Below, one piece after another: positions 19,683 to 28,847 of a stretch of DNA of 64,000 bases. Source of the stretch: Phycisphaeraceae bacterium (GTDB lineage Bacteria; Planctomycetota; Phycisphaerae; Phycisphaerales; UBA1924); contig JAHBXD010000002.1 in assembly GCA_019636695.1 (NCBI GenBank), forward strand, positions 248,001-312,000, given 5' to 3'. Every line of letters begins with the position of its first letter. The first letter of the stretch is position 1. The notes under the pieces are model-generated. The model was given only the letters and a program-made list of their open reading frames with translations. It was not told the DNA's origin and did no database searches. Both the position numbers and the translations under genes were made by a program.

Positions 19683-19762
19683 GGTCTGCCTTCCCGGGGG
19701 AGACCCCCCATACCCCGCAACCACTGGCCGACCGCCCCGCCGAACGCCGATACCAGTGAGGC

Positions 19763-20743
19763 GTGGACCTGACCATCATCATCCCGACATGCGGGCGTCC
19801 TGCCAAGCTCGCGGCATGTTGTGCGGCGATCGCCCGCCAGACGCTCCCCCCCGAGTTGATCGAGGTGCTGATCGGCATCGACGGCCCGGATGAGGGAGAA
19901 ACCGAAGCCGTGCGGCGCGTATTGCCTCGGGCCAAGGTGCTCCCGGGTGTTCACACAGGCCCCGCCGCAACCCGAAACCGATTGCTGCGCGAGGCACGTG
20001 CCCCGGTCGTGCTGCTGCTCAACGATGATGTCGAGCCTTCCCCGCGATGTGCTGAGATTCACCTCCGGGCGCATCGCGAACTCGGCCGCCGCGCTGCGCT
20101 CATTCTCGGGGATGCCCCGTGGAAAGTTCTCCAGCCCGACCGCCTCTTTGACCGCCTGATCCGCGAAACTTCGATGATTTTTTTCTATGACCAGATGACC
20201 GGCGCCGCCGCGGCCGACCCATCGCACGACTGGGGATTCCGGCACGCCTGGACGTTGAACCTGTCGGCCCCGACCGACCTGGCCCGGGCTGAGGGAGGGT
20301 TCAATGAAGCGCTCGGCAGGGCGTGTTATGAAGATCTTGAATGGGCATGGCGGCGGCGGCAGATCGCCGATGCCCCGGTGCTCTTTCGCCCCGAAGCCGT
20401 CGTGGTGCACGATCATCGTTACGAGCCGCAGGCCTATCTTGATCGCGAGCGCACGATGGGGCGCGAGGCGCTGCGCCTTGCGCAGGTCTCGCCGGAATGC
20501 GCTCGAGAAGTCTTCGGGCGCGATGTCGCCTCACCCAAGGAGATCGAATACGCGCGGGCCTTTGTCGAGCGCGAAAGGCGCGCGGCCGAGACCATGGAGC
20601 GTGAGTTTCTCGAACTGGCCGCCCTGCCCGCCGATGCCCTTGCCCCCCCGCATGATGACCGCCTGCTCAAGATGATCTACCAGCAGCATCTGCTTCTGAA
20701 GCGCTGGTATTGGCGCCGCGGGCTGGCCGAAGCTGCGGCCTGA
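19763..20743 (+). CDS. Glycosyltransferase family 2
   Basis: Inverting GT-A glycosyltransferase. The N-terminus DLTIIIPTCGRPAKL is the nucleotide-binding strand, GPAATRNRLL is the conserved helix, and VLLLNDDVEP holds the DxD-like metal site. A later CYEDLEWAWR supplies the catalytic acidic residue region (ED). C-terminal half is helical with no membrane segment, so it is probably soluble or peripheral. Starts with GTG. Divergent from the FCY1-type deaminase gene. Acceptor unknown. Confidence 0.85.
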   Translation: MDLTIIIPTCGRPAKLAACCAAIARQTLPPELIEVLIGIDGPDEGETEAVRRVLPRAKVLPGVHTGPAATRNRLLREARAPVVLLLNDDVEPSPRCAEIHLRAHRELGRRAALILGDAPWKVLQPDRLFDRLIRETSMIFFYDQMTGAAAADPSHDWGFRHAWTLNLSAPTDLARAEGGFNEALGRACYEDLEWAWRRRQIADAPVLFRPEAVVVHDHRYEPQAYLDRERTMGREALRLAQVSPECAREVFGRDVASPKEIEYARAFVERERRAAETMEREFLELAALPADALAPPHDDRLLKMIYQQHLLLKRWYWRRGLAEAAA

Positions 20744-20890
20744 AACCGACCGCGCGTGCATGCGCTGCGCTCAAGAGATCGACCTCGTGAGCATTGTCTG
20801 GCGCTTGGTCATGGATGCACACACAATCTAGTCGTGATCGGCGACGCTGCACCGACTTGAGCGGTGACCGTGCGCAATCAAATAACCATT

Positions 20891-21571
20891 TCAGAACGCG
20901 CGCCTGGTCGGGTTGACAATCAGGTTGTCACGCCCACAGATCACGAGGTCGGCCAGCTCGATGGCTTCGACGAACGATTCGCGCGCCTGCGTGACATCGG
21001 CCGCCCACGGCAGAACCTGCCCCTGCTCGAGATGCTCGACCGTGGGCACCGCGTCTCCGGCGATCACCAGCGTGTGGCGCGGCAACGCGCCGACCAGCCC
21101 CGTCAACCCAGGCGAAACGCCGTGCAACGGAAACAACGTAAGGCCCGCGGCCAGTTCGTCGGGCGCGGGGCGACATTGCTTGAGTATGGCGACATGGCGC
21201 TCGAGCATTGCCGCAAGCGCCTCATCGCCGCGACGCGCGGCATCACGAAGCTGCATGGCGATCGGCACGCCGATGCCCTCCCGCTCGGCTTCGCTGATCC
21301 ACCAGACCGCATGCCCGAAGGCCTCGATGCCGCGGAACGTATCGGGCTGAAAACTTGTCAGAAAGACATGCGTCACCTCGCGCGCAGTCACGTTGGCTCG
21401 CTCACCCAGGCGAGCCTCAATCGCGGGCGAGGGAAGCCCCGGATCGACCACGATCACGCGCTTCCCGGCACGAATCAGCGTCGTGGTGGCATGCCCGGTG
21501 CGCACGGGCGCACGCTCGCCCCATAACGGGTGCGCCGGCAACGTGCCGATGGAAACCACGCGGATATCCAT
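20891..21571 (-). CDS. MBL-fold protein with degenerate metal motif
   Basis: Overall fold of the metallo-beta-lactamase superfamily is recognisable: VIVVDPGLP, a strand VFLTSFQPDTFRG, LFPLHGVSPGLTGLV and VIAGDAVPT. The canonical THxHxDHxG metal motif, however, is replaced by TSFQPDTFRG, keeping only the Asp and losing all three histidines, while the later His (LHGVSPG) and Asp (AGD) remain. The protein may bind one metal, use other ligands or be non-catalytic. Start at 21571 (MDIRVVSIGTL) follows family N-termini; the frame upstream is not conserved-looking. Stands alone. Confidence 0.75.
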   Translation of the reverse strand: MDIRVVSIGTLPAHPLWGERAPVRTGHATTTLIRAGKRVIVVDPGLPSPAIEARLGERANVTAREVTHVFLTSFQPDTFRGIEAFGHAVWWISEAEREGIGVPIAMQLRDAARRGDEALAAMLERHVAILKQCRPAPDELAAGLTLFPLHGVSPGLTGLVGALPRHTLVIAGDAVPTVEHLEQGQVLPWAADVTQARESFVEAIELADLVICGRDNLIVNPTRRAF

Positions 21572-21731
21572 GCCGGAGCATAGCCGCCGCCTCGCCGGAG
21601 CGCCGCAGGCGCCGTTTGCGGTGCTCTTGCGACCCGCCGTTACGTGCTCGTTGCACAACCTGCACGGGGTTCAGGCGTATCACTCCCCATCGACGGAAGT
21701 GTTGATCCGTCCGTTTTCCGGAGGTTTGCCC

Positions 21732-22934
21732 ATGCGGAACATGCTCGCTCGTCACATGCTCGTCGCCCTCATCTCTGGCGCTGCCGCGAGTGCTGCCGGG
21801 GCCTGGTCAAACCCCGCCGCCGTCGTCACCGAACCGCGCGAAACGATCATGCGCATGGATGATGCGATCGAGGCCCGCCCGGTCATCCAGCTGGCCATCC
21901 TGCTCGATACCAGCGGCTCGATGCAGGGGCTGATCGAGCAGGCCAAGGCCCAGCTCTGGACGATCGTCAACGAACTGGCGATGACCAGGCGCGACGGCAT
22001 GCAGCCCGAGGTCTATGTCTCACTCTACGAATACGGCAAATCAACCCTCGCCCGTGATGAGGGGTACCTCCGCATGATCCTGCCCCTCTCTCGCGACCTG
22101 GACTCCGTCAGTTCCGAGTTGTTCGCCCTGACCACCAACGGCGGCGAGGAATACTGCGGGTGGGTCATCCAAGCCGCGGTGCACTCGCTCCAGTGGTCTA
22201 CAGACCCGCGCGATCTGCGCATGATCGTCATCGCGGGGAACGAGCCGTTCACCCAAGGCCCGGTCGACTATCGCGAGAGCATCCGCGACGCCGTCGCCAA
22301 GGGCATCATCGTCAACACCATCCACTGCGGTAACCATCGCGAAGCCGTGCAAGGCGGATGGCAGGACGCTGCGACCCTGGCCAAGGGGGCCTTTTCCAAC
22401 ATCGATCACAACGCCCATGTCATGCACATCGAGGCCCCGCAGGATGAGGACATCGTGCGGCTGAACATCCAGTTGAACGAAACCTATCTCCCCTACGGAC
22501 AACGCGGGACGCAAGGCGCCCAACTCCAGCTTCGAGCCGATGCCCAGGCCGCCGCGGCCCCTGCCGGCGGCGGAACCGCCAACGTCGCCCAACGCACCTT
22601 GGCCAAGGCCGAGGCCGTCTACTGCAATCGCGATTGGGATCTCATCGACGCCTGTCGTGAAGCGTCGTTCGACCTCGCCGCCGTGGCCGATGATGACCTT
22701 CCCGAACAACTCCGCGGCAAATCGATCGAAGAAAAACAGGCGTATATCGAATCGCTGTCAAACCGGCGCGAAGCCATCCAACAGCAGATTCGCGAACTCG
22801 GCGCCGCCCGCGAAGCCTATGTGATCGAACAACGCCGCAAACTGGCTGAGCAAAACACAAACACCCTCGGCGATGTGCTGGCCAAGGCCATTCGCCTTCA
22901 GGCCACGCAGCGCGGTTTTGAACTCACCCGCTGA
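21732..22934 (+). CDS. Secreted von Willebrand factor A domain protein
   Basis: Exported 400-residue protein. The start at 21732 has an ideal GGAGGT Shine-Dalgarno seven nt upstream, and residues 1-25 form a signal peptide (LVALISGAAASAAGA). A VWA domain follows with MIDAS motif LLDTSGSMQG. The region LRMIVIAGNEPFTQGPVDY and GIIVNTIHCGN continue the domain. The C-terminal 130 residues are helical with coiled-coil character (IEEKQAYIESLSNRREAIQQQ), likely a protein-interaction stalk. Such VWA proteins often bind partners in the periplasm; partner unknown. Confidence 0.85.
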   Translation: MRNMLARHMLVALISGAAASAAGAWSNPAAVVTEPRETIMRMDDAIEARPVIQLAILLDTSGSMQGLIEQAKAQLWTIVNELAMTRRDGMQPEVYVSLYEYGKSTLARDEGYLRMILPLSRDLDSVSSELFALTTNGGEEYCGWVIQAAVHSLQWSTDPRDLRMIVIAGNEPFTQGPVDYRESIRDAVAKGIIVNTIHCGNHREAVQGGWQDAATLAKGAFSNIDHNAHVMHIEAPQDEDIVRLNIQLNETYLPYGQRGTQGAQLQLRADAQAAAAPAGGGTANVAQRTLAKAEAVYCNRDWDLIDACREASFDLAAVADDDLPEQLRGKSIEEKQAYIESLSNRREAIQQQIRELGAAREAYVIEQRRKLAEQNTNTLGDVLAKAIRLQATQRGFELTR

Positions 22935-22980
22935 CCGCCAGAAGCCCACGCCCAATACACCGCCGGGACCGGGGAACGCC

Positions 22981-24252
22981 TTACCGCCCCCCGGTTCCGG
23001 CATCAGCCGATCCCGCGCTCCACAGCCGTTGCATCGTTGTACGACGCATCGCCCGAAGCGCCGACTCCCGGGCCGATTTATCCTGATTCGGGTCGACACT
23101 GTCAAACATCGACGAATACGCAAAGACCGCCACGCCGGAACAGTTCGCCTCCGCCGCGGCAGACGCCTGCTCGATCATCTGCTCGGGCCGCGTGTGCATG
23201 TAGATCCCCATGCCCGGGGTCATGTTCGCCCTGGGCGATGCCGCCCGCCACGCCTTGAGGTCATCCGTCCACTGCGCCAGTTCAGGCGTGTAGATCATCG
23301 GCATACCCCGATCAAGCACCCCCGAGTTCATCCACGCCGCGGCGTCCTGAAAAAACCGATCGCGCGCCAACTCCGGACGCCGCCAGACCGCTGCCGTCAG
23401 CACAACCCCGGGACGCGCCGCGACCGCCTCGGTCTTGATCCTTGTTACCACCTTGGTGATCTCGGACCTGATCCAATCTCCATAGGCCGCCCGCTCCTGG
23501 GTGCTCTGCACCTGCGTTCGCCCGGTGGCTCGCGTATATCGTGCCAAGCTTGCCGCATCACCCGGATACAGGTGCTTCGGATCCAGCGCATCGGAAACAA
23601 ACCGCACGTAATCCAGGTGCAGTCCGTCAACACGATAGCGTGTCACGATATCTGCGCACACCCGCACGATGTGGTCCTGCACCTGCGGATCAGTCGGGTT
23701 TGCCACCACATAATGATCGTTGAAAGGCTGCGGCTCGTTCTTGTCGTTATGCAGCCTCCACCCGGGGTTTCGATTCAGCGGATGCCGCGGATCGACCGGC
23801 GCGGTTTTCCCCCTCCACATCGGAAACACATTTACCCACGCGTGCAGTCGCACCCCGCGCGCCCGAGCGGCCTCCACCGCGGTCGCCAGCGGGTCAAACC
23901 CCGGGTCGGCCCGCGCTGGATCTCGCGCATACTCGGCTTTGCGGTCAAAAAACAGTTCCTGGCCCCAAGGTTCAAGTGAAGAGCGATAAAACGCATCGAA
24001 CTGTCCGCGAACCTGCCAGAAAACATCCGTCGCCCCGATCGACGCCGCCTGCTCGATCACCCGACGCACATCCGCCTCCGTGCGATAGTCCCACCGCGTC
24101 ACCCATATCCCGCGCATCTCTCCGCCTCGCGCCGTCGCTGGCAAAGGGGCCTGCCCCTCCGTCCGCACGCCCGCGTCGCCGCCCGAGGCGCACGCCGCGG
24201 CGAACAATCCCACGATCAAAACCAACAACCCGAGCGCTTGTGCACGCACCAT
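22981..24252 (-). CDS. GHL10-like glycoside hydrolase lipoprotein
   Basis: Predicted lipid-anchored extracytoplasmic hydrolase with a TIM-barrel fold. The N-terminus has a lipoprotein signal with lipobox LFAAAC. Conserved pieces of the glycosyl hydrolase-like 10 family (formerly DUF187) are visible: EMRGIWVTRW, DVFWQVRGQFDAFY, GVRLHAWVNVFPMW, and the strand VDGLHLDYVRFV with its acidic residues. GMPMIYTPELAQW and GVAVFAYSSMFD are later barrel strands. Substrate not known, probably a cell-wall or environmental polysaccharide. Start set at ATG 24252; a TTG one codon upstream is possible. Confidence 0.85.
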   Translation of the reverse strand: MVRAQALGLLVLIVGLFAAACASGGDAGVRTEGQAPLPATARGGEMRGIWVTRWDYRTEADVRRVIEQAASIGATDVFWQVRGQFDAFYRSSLEPWGQELFFDRKAEYARDPARADPGFDPLATAVEAARARGVRLHAWVNVFPMWRGKTAPVDPRHPLNRNPGWRLHNDKNEPQPFNDHYVVANPTDPQVQDHIVRVCADIVTRYRVDGLHLDYVRFVSDALDPKHLYPGDAASLARYTRATGRTQVQSTQERAAYGDWIRSEITKVVTRIKTEAVAARPGVVLTAAVWRRPELARDRFFQDAAAWMNSGVLDRGMPMIYTPELAQWTDDLKAWRAASPRANMTPGMGIYMHTRPEQMIEQASAAAEANCSGVAVFAYSSMFDSVDPNQDKSARESALRAMRRTTMQRLWSAGSADAGTGGR

Positions 24253-24274
24253 CAATCGCCTCCGATCGAGAACA

Positions 24275-24766
24275 TCACGATGACCTGATCATCGGCTCAA
24301 CAGGCTTCGGAGCGTGCGAACCGCCCGTCAGCACGATCACCCCAGCCAGGATCAACAGCACGCCGATCGCCTTGTGCGCGGTCATGCGCTCCCCGAGCGC
24401 AAGCCACCCCAGTAAAACCGCCAGCGCGGGCGCCGTCGCAAACGCAATCGGCTTGACAGTCGAAACCTCGCCGAATTTCAACGACGCATAAAAGAAAATC
24501 ATCGCCGCGGCGCCCGCTACAAGCCCCGAACCGAGCACCAGTTTCAGCAGAATCGCCGGCTCGGCCCGCCACCACCCCCGAGGCTCACTCCCCCAGACGT
24601 GCATCGCCAGGAAATAGGCCGCCCACAGCACCGGGAGCGCCACCGTCGTACGAATCGTGATCGCCGTGATCGGCCCGACTTTCCCCGAATGCAGCACCGA
24701 GCGAGTAAAAACCTCACCGACTCCCCAGCAGACACCCGCCCCAAGCGCAAGCAATATGGCTTTCAT
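24275..24766 (-). CDS. EamA-like (DMT superfamily) membrane protein, short
   Basis: A 163-residue membrane protein with about five hydrophobic helices (starting LLALGAGVCWGVGE). The second half has the EamA features SLKFGEVSTVKPIAFATAPALA and LGWLALGERMTAHKAIGVLLILAGV. It corresponds to a single EamA repeat rather than the usual two, so it would need to form a dimer, as in the SMR-type small transporters. Substrate unknown. The start at 24766 is the only Met directly before the first helix; the frame upstream is Arg-rich and not credible. Precedes the GHL10 gene by 22 nt on the same strand, so probably co-transcribed. Confidence 0.8.
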   Translation of the reverse strand: MKAILLALGAGVCWGVGEVFTRSVLHSGKVGPITAITIRTTVALPVLWAAYFLAMHVWGSEPRGWWRAEPAILLKLVLGSGLVAGAAAMIFFYASLKFGEVSTVKPIAFATAPALAVLLGWLALGERMTAHKAIGVLLILAGVIVLTGGSHAPKPVEPMIRSS

Positions 24767-24920
24767 GCCGCTGAGGATACCACCCCTCCGCGAACCGGCA
24801 TCGCGCGCGAGTGGGCGGGGACGTGCCGTGCCACGGACCCTGCTTTGCGGGTCAGTGCATCGGCTGCAGCCCTCCAACGACTTCCACTCGCAAGGTCTGT
24901 GGCGAGCACGGCGCAGCCTC

Positions 24921-25628
24921 TCACGGACTCGGCATCTCGATCGTCCTGCCGTTTTCGCTGTCGCGATCGCCCCGAATGCACGCCACAATCACCTCGGCGA
25001 CCTCGCTCGCCGCGAGGCACCTGCTCGGAGCGATCGCCTTGGCGTCGAAGTTCGCCCGGAGCATCGGCGTTTCCACCGCTCCGGGAGCGACCGCAAATGC
25101 CCGTATCCCCAGCCGTCGCCCCTCCAGCGCACACGACCTCGCCATCACCCCCAATGAAGCCTTCGCCGAGGCATACGCGAAAAACCCCGGGAACGGTTCT
25201 CGAACCGCACCGATCGTCGAAACATTCACAATGCACCCCGACCGCTGCGCGGCCATGATCGGCCACACACGCGCAATCAGCCGTGCCGGGCCGAGGGCAT
25301 TGACCGCATACACCCGCGACAGCAGATCATCGCTCGTCGCCTCAATCGAAGCCAGCGGGGCGAACCCCGCGTTGTTCACGAGCGCATCGACACGACCAAA
25401 CCGCTCGACCGCCGCCGAGACAATCGCCTCGCACCCTGCCGCCTCGCCCACATCGGCAACCACAAGGTGCGCGTACGAGCCGAGGTCCGCTGTGGTCTGC
25501 TCCAGGGCCACTTGCCCCCGCGCTGCGAGCACCACCCCCCACCCTTGCCCCGCAAGGAGCCGCGCCGAAGCCAGCCCGATGCCCGAACTCGCCCCGGTGA
25601 TAACCGCCACACGTCGATGCGCATCCAT
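24921..25628 (-). CDS. Short-chain dehydrogenase/reductase
   Basis: NAD(P)-dependent oxidoreductase of the classical SDR family. The cofactor motif is VITGASSGIGLA, followed by ADVG, NNAGFAPLA, VNVSTIGAV with the catalytic Ser region, and YASAK holding the Tyr-x3-Lys pair. The PGAVETPM segment is the usual substrate-loop start. Length of 235 fits. An Ala-Arg after the first motif (AARG) suggests NADP preference, but this is only indicative. Divergent from aspS; substrate unknown. Confidence 0.92.
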   Translation of the reverse strand: MDAHRRVAVITGASSGIGLASARLLAGQGWGVVLAARGQVALEQTTADLGSYAHLVVADVGEAAGCEAIVSAAVERFGRVDALVNNAGFAPLASIEATSDDLLSRVYAVNALGPARLIARVWPIMAAQRSGCIVNVSTIGAVREPFPGFFAYASAKASLGVMARSCALEGRRLGIRAFAVAPGAVETPMLRANFDAKAIAPSRCLAASEVAEVIVACIRGDRDSENGRTIEMPSP

Positions 25629-25811
25629 GTATGTCGTCCCTCGTCTTGGGGTCTACGACTGCTTTCGCCGCGCCCGATCGTTCAGAGTCATCCCGGCCTA
25701 TGTCCACCATTTCCGCAAAACGCCCTTCCCCTGACAACCCCCCTCGAACCGACCGCACCTCGGCCCGCCCACGCCTTGCTACCCTCTCTTTTCCCCCAAT
25801 CCGGACCACCC

Positions 25812-27689
25812 ATGATCAAACGAACCCACACCTGCGGCGAACTTCGCGAATCCCACATCAGCCAGACCGTCGCCCTGAGCGGCTGGGTCAACGCCTACCG
25901 CGGCTACGGCGGCCTCACTTTCATCGACATCCGCGACCGATACGGCCTCACCCAGCTCGTATTCGATAAAGAAGACTGTTCCGCCGAACTCATGGAGCTT
26001 GCCTCCCGCCTCCGCAACGAAGACGTCATCGCCGTCAGGGGCGTTGTCCGCCTCCGCGCGGGCGCCCCCAACCCCAAGCTCCCCACAGGTCAGGTCGAAG
26101 TCGTCGTGCGCGAACTCGAACTGATCAATAAGACCGACAACCCCCCCTTCCTTCCCGACGACGGCCCTGCCGCCGAAAACCTCGCCAACGAAGAGTTGCG
26201 TCTCAAACATCGCTACATCGATCTTCGCCGCCCGCGTATGCAGCACATCCTCGGCATCCGCCACAAGGTCTACCAGACCACCCGTCGCTACTTCGATGAA
26301 AACGGCTTCCTCGAAGTGGAAACCCCGATCCTTTACAAAAGCACCCCCGAGGGCGCCCGAGAGTTTGTCGTTCCGTGCCGCAACGTTCCCGGCAGTTTCT
26401 ACGCGCTGCCGCAAAGCCCCCAGTTGTTCAAGCAGATCCTCATGATCTCCGGGTGCGATCGCTACATGCAGATCTGCCGCTGCTTCCGCGATGAAGACCC
26501 GCGAAACGACCGCCAGGCCGAGTTCACCCAGATCGACCTTGAAATGGCTTTCGTCCAGCGTGAAGACATCATGTCCATGATGGAGGGCTTCATCCGTCGC
26601 CTCTGGAAAGACATCGCAAACACGGATATTCCCCCGATCACGCGCATCGGCTATCGCGAAGCGATGGAGCGCTACGGCATCGACCGCCCGGATACCCGCT
26701 ACGGCCTCGAGATCACCGACATCTCCGAAATCGCCCGGAAGACCGATTTCCGCGTCTTTCAGGATGCCCTCGCCCAGCACCCCGACGCTCGCCCCTATTT
26801 CAGCAAAAAAGGTGTTGTCAAGGCCATCCGTGTTCCCGGAGGCGCCGAAAAACTCACTCGCAAGATTACCGACGGATACAGCGAATTTGTCAAGACGTTC
26901 GGCGCCGGCGGCGTCCCCACGGTGAAAGTGGTTTCCGGTGGCGCAGGCGCCTCACCCGCAGGCCTTGCCTTTGAAACCGGCATCGCCAAATTCCTCGAAC
27001 CGGTGAAAGCCGAACTTGTCGCAGCCCTCGGCCTCGAACCCGGAGACACCGTCCTCTTCGCTGCCGACACCTACGCCGTCGCCACCAAGGCCCTCGGCGA
27101 ACTTCGCCAGAAGGTGGCCCGCGATATCGGCCTGCTCCCCAAACCCGGGTGCGAAGGCGGCCCGTGGAACTTCCTCTGGGTCGTCGACTTTCCCATGTTC
27201 GAGCGCAACAAAGACTCGGGCAAATGGGTCGCCCTGCACCACCCATTCACCGCGCCCCGCGAAGATCAGCAGGATGCCTTCGTCGCCGCCGACCTCTCCT
27301 CTGACGACGAAACCATCGAGAGCATTGTCAGCGCGGGGTACGACATCGTCCTCAACGGCCAGGAAATCGCCGGCGGCAGCGTGCGTATCCACAACCGCGA
27401 CGTGCAGGCCAAGGTCTTCCAACTCCTCGGCATGACGCCCGAGCAGGCACGCGAGAAGTTCAGTTTCCTCCTCGAAGCCCTCTCCTACGGCGCTCCGCCG
27501 CACGCCGGCATCGCCTTCGGCCTCGATCGGCTCATCATGAACTTCGTCGGCGCAGAGAGCATCCGCGATGTCATCGCTTTCCCCAAAACCATGATCGGTC
27601 AGGATCTCATGACCCGCGCCCCGAGCGGCGTCACCGAGGCCCAGCTCAAGGAACTCCACCTCGTCAGCACCGCGGCGCCGCAAGGCTGA
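25812..27689 (+). CDS. aspS: Aspartyl-tRNA synthetase
   Basis: Class II aminoacyl-tRNA synthetase charging tRNA(Asp). The N-terminal OB-fold begins MIKRTHTCGELRESHISQTV with GWVNAYRGYGGLTFIDIRDR. Class II motif 1 is in the QTTRRYFDENGFLEVETP region, motif 2 is in FRDEDPRNDRQAEFTQID, and motif 3 is GIAFGLDRLIM. A bacterial-type GAD insertion lies between motifs 2 and 3. Length 625 is typical for the bacterial enzyme. The frame is open upstream to 25467, but the ATG at 25812 gives the family start. Specificity for Asp alone versus Asp/Asn cannot be decided here. Confidence 0.97.
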   Translation: MIKRTHTCGELRESHISQTVALSGWVNAYRGYGGLTFIDIRDRYGLTQLVFDKEDCSAELMELASRLRNEDVIAVRGVVRLRAGAPNPKLPTGQVEVVVRELELINKTDNPPFLPDDGPAAENLANEELRLKHRYIDLRRPRMQHILGIRHKVYQTTRRYFDENGFLEVETPILYKSTPEGAREFVVPCRNVPGSFYALPQSPQLFKQILMISGCDRYMQICRCFRDEDPRNDRQAEFTQIDLEMAFVQREDIMSMMEGFIRRLWKDIANTDIPPITRIGYREAMERYGIDRPDTRYGLEITDISEIARKTDFRVFQDALAQHPDARPYFSKKGVVKAIRVPGGAEKLTRKITDGYSEFVKTFGAGGVPTVKVVSGGAGASPAGLAFETGIAKFLEPVKAELVAALGLEPGDTVLFAADTYAVATKALGELRQKVARDIGLLPKPGCEGGPWNFLWVVDFPMFERNKDSGKWVALHHPFTAPREDQQDAFVAADLSSDDETIESIVSAGYDIVLNGQEIAGGSVRIHNRDVQAKVFQLLGMTPEQAREKFSFLLEALSYGAPPHAGIAFGLDRLIMNFVGAESIRDVIAFPKTMIGQDLMTRAPSGVTEAQLKELHLVSTAAPQG

Positions 27690-27834
27690 TATCACCTGCC
27701 GAAGGCGTTCACGCCCCCTTCCGATTCCATGCACTGCATCAACCCCCACCCCCACTTCGCGTGACCCGCTCGGCCGATCACTGCACGGGCTTTCCTGTTC
27801 GCCCACAGGGTTCCAGCACCTTCACGCACAGAGC

Positions 27835-28746
27835 ATGACGCACGCTATGCCCGAAGTCATGACCCATCCCGTGGTCGGCATCGATATCGGCGGCACGAGT
27901 GTCAAGGCCCTTGCCGCCTTTGCTCCCCACGCCGAGCGCACCGCGCGCTCCGATCCTTACGACTCCGCCGATCCGGCTTCGCTCTCTCGAGCCATCAGCC
28001 AGGTGTTCGCGGCGATCGGTGCGCCCTCGGCCCCCGTCGGCCTTTGCGTACCCGGTGCGTTCGACCCCGTCCGCCGCGCGGTGACCGCCAGCCTCAATGC
28101 CCCCGCGCTCATCGATGTGGCCATCGATGACCTCATCGCCAGCGCCTGCGCAGGGGCCATACCGGTCACGATCACCACCGATGCCCACGCCGCTGCTTTC
28201 GACTTCGCCGCGACAACCCCGCTGACCGGCCGCCTGCTCGCTGTCAGCCTCGGCGCGGGCGTCGGCGCCTGCGTCCTCGACGGCGACCGACCGCTTCAGG
28301 TCTGCGGCACATCTTCGGGCCATCTCGGCCAGATTGACGTCACGCTCCCCGAAGATGACAACGCTCCACCTCTTGCCCCAGACGGCAGCGCGGGGTCGCT
28401 CGAGGCCTATCTTGGCGCTCGTGTGCTCGCCGCCCGCTTCGGATCGCCCCTGCCCGATCCGTTGCCGCTCACACGCAATGACCCGGCATTGCGCGCCCTT
28501 GCCAGGGCCTTGCGCATCGCTCATGCCATCTACCGACCGCACCATATCGCCCTGCTCGGCGGCATCGGCCTGCGCCTGCACAGCCACCTCGCCGCATTGC
28601 GCACGCGTATCGACGACCGCCTGACCACGCTCGCCCGACCCGGCTGGTCGCTCATGTGCGCCCGCGACCCTTGGCACGCTGCCCGGGGTGCTGCGCGCCT
28701 GGCGCACAAATCGATGCACGCGCCACCGCACAATTGCGCTGACTGA
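27835..28746 (+). CDS. ROK-like sugar kinase / ASKHA family protein
   Basis: Predicted sugar kinase of the ROK (repressor, ORF, kinase) type. The phosphate-1 motif GIDIGGTSVKA is intact, TTDAHAAAFDFA carries the catalytic Asp (ROK DANAAA), and GAGVGACVLDGD matches phosphate-2. The zinc motif CxCGxxGC that defines most ROK proteins is absent; the equivalent region reads PDGSAGSLEAY. It may be a divergent ROK kinase or another ASKHA member. Several in-frame Met codons exist at the start (27835, 27847, 27859). No sugar operon around it. Confidence 0.75.
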   Translation: MTHAMPEVMTHPVVGIDIGGTSVKALAAFAPHAERTARSDPYDSADPASLSRAISQVFAAIGAPSAPVGLCVPGAFDPVRRAVTASLNAPALIDVAIDDLIASACAGAIPVTITTDAHAAAFDFAATTPLTGRLLAVSLGAGVGACVLDGDRPLQVCGTSSGHLGQIDVTLPEDDNAPPLAPDGSAGSLEAYLGARVLAARFGSPLPDPLPLTRNDPALRALARALRIAHAIYRPHHIALLGGIGLRLHSHLAALRTRIDDRLTTLARPGWSLMCARDPWHAARGAARLAHKSMHAPPHNCAD

Positions 28747-28847
28747 AGCAACCCTCTCCTGTTCCTTGGCTGCCGCCCGTACCGCGGGCGCTCCCGATCC
28801 GCCGATGTGTGGCGTGCCTGGGGACGAACGACTCTCTGAAGAATGCT

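Noticed and set aside
22873..23979. 368-residue plus-strand open frame opposite the GHL10-like gene
   Set aside because: Arg/His/Pro-rich antisense frame without recognisable features.
26952..27806. 284-residue minus-strand open frame opposite aspS
   Set aside because: Shadow ORF; aspS motifs are intact on the plus strand.
28747..28847. GCCCG-taccg-CGGGC hairpin between the ROK-like and heme oxygenase genes as a terminator
   Set aside because: Five-pair stem with no T-tract on either strand.
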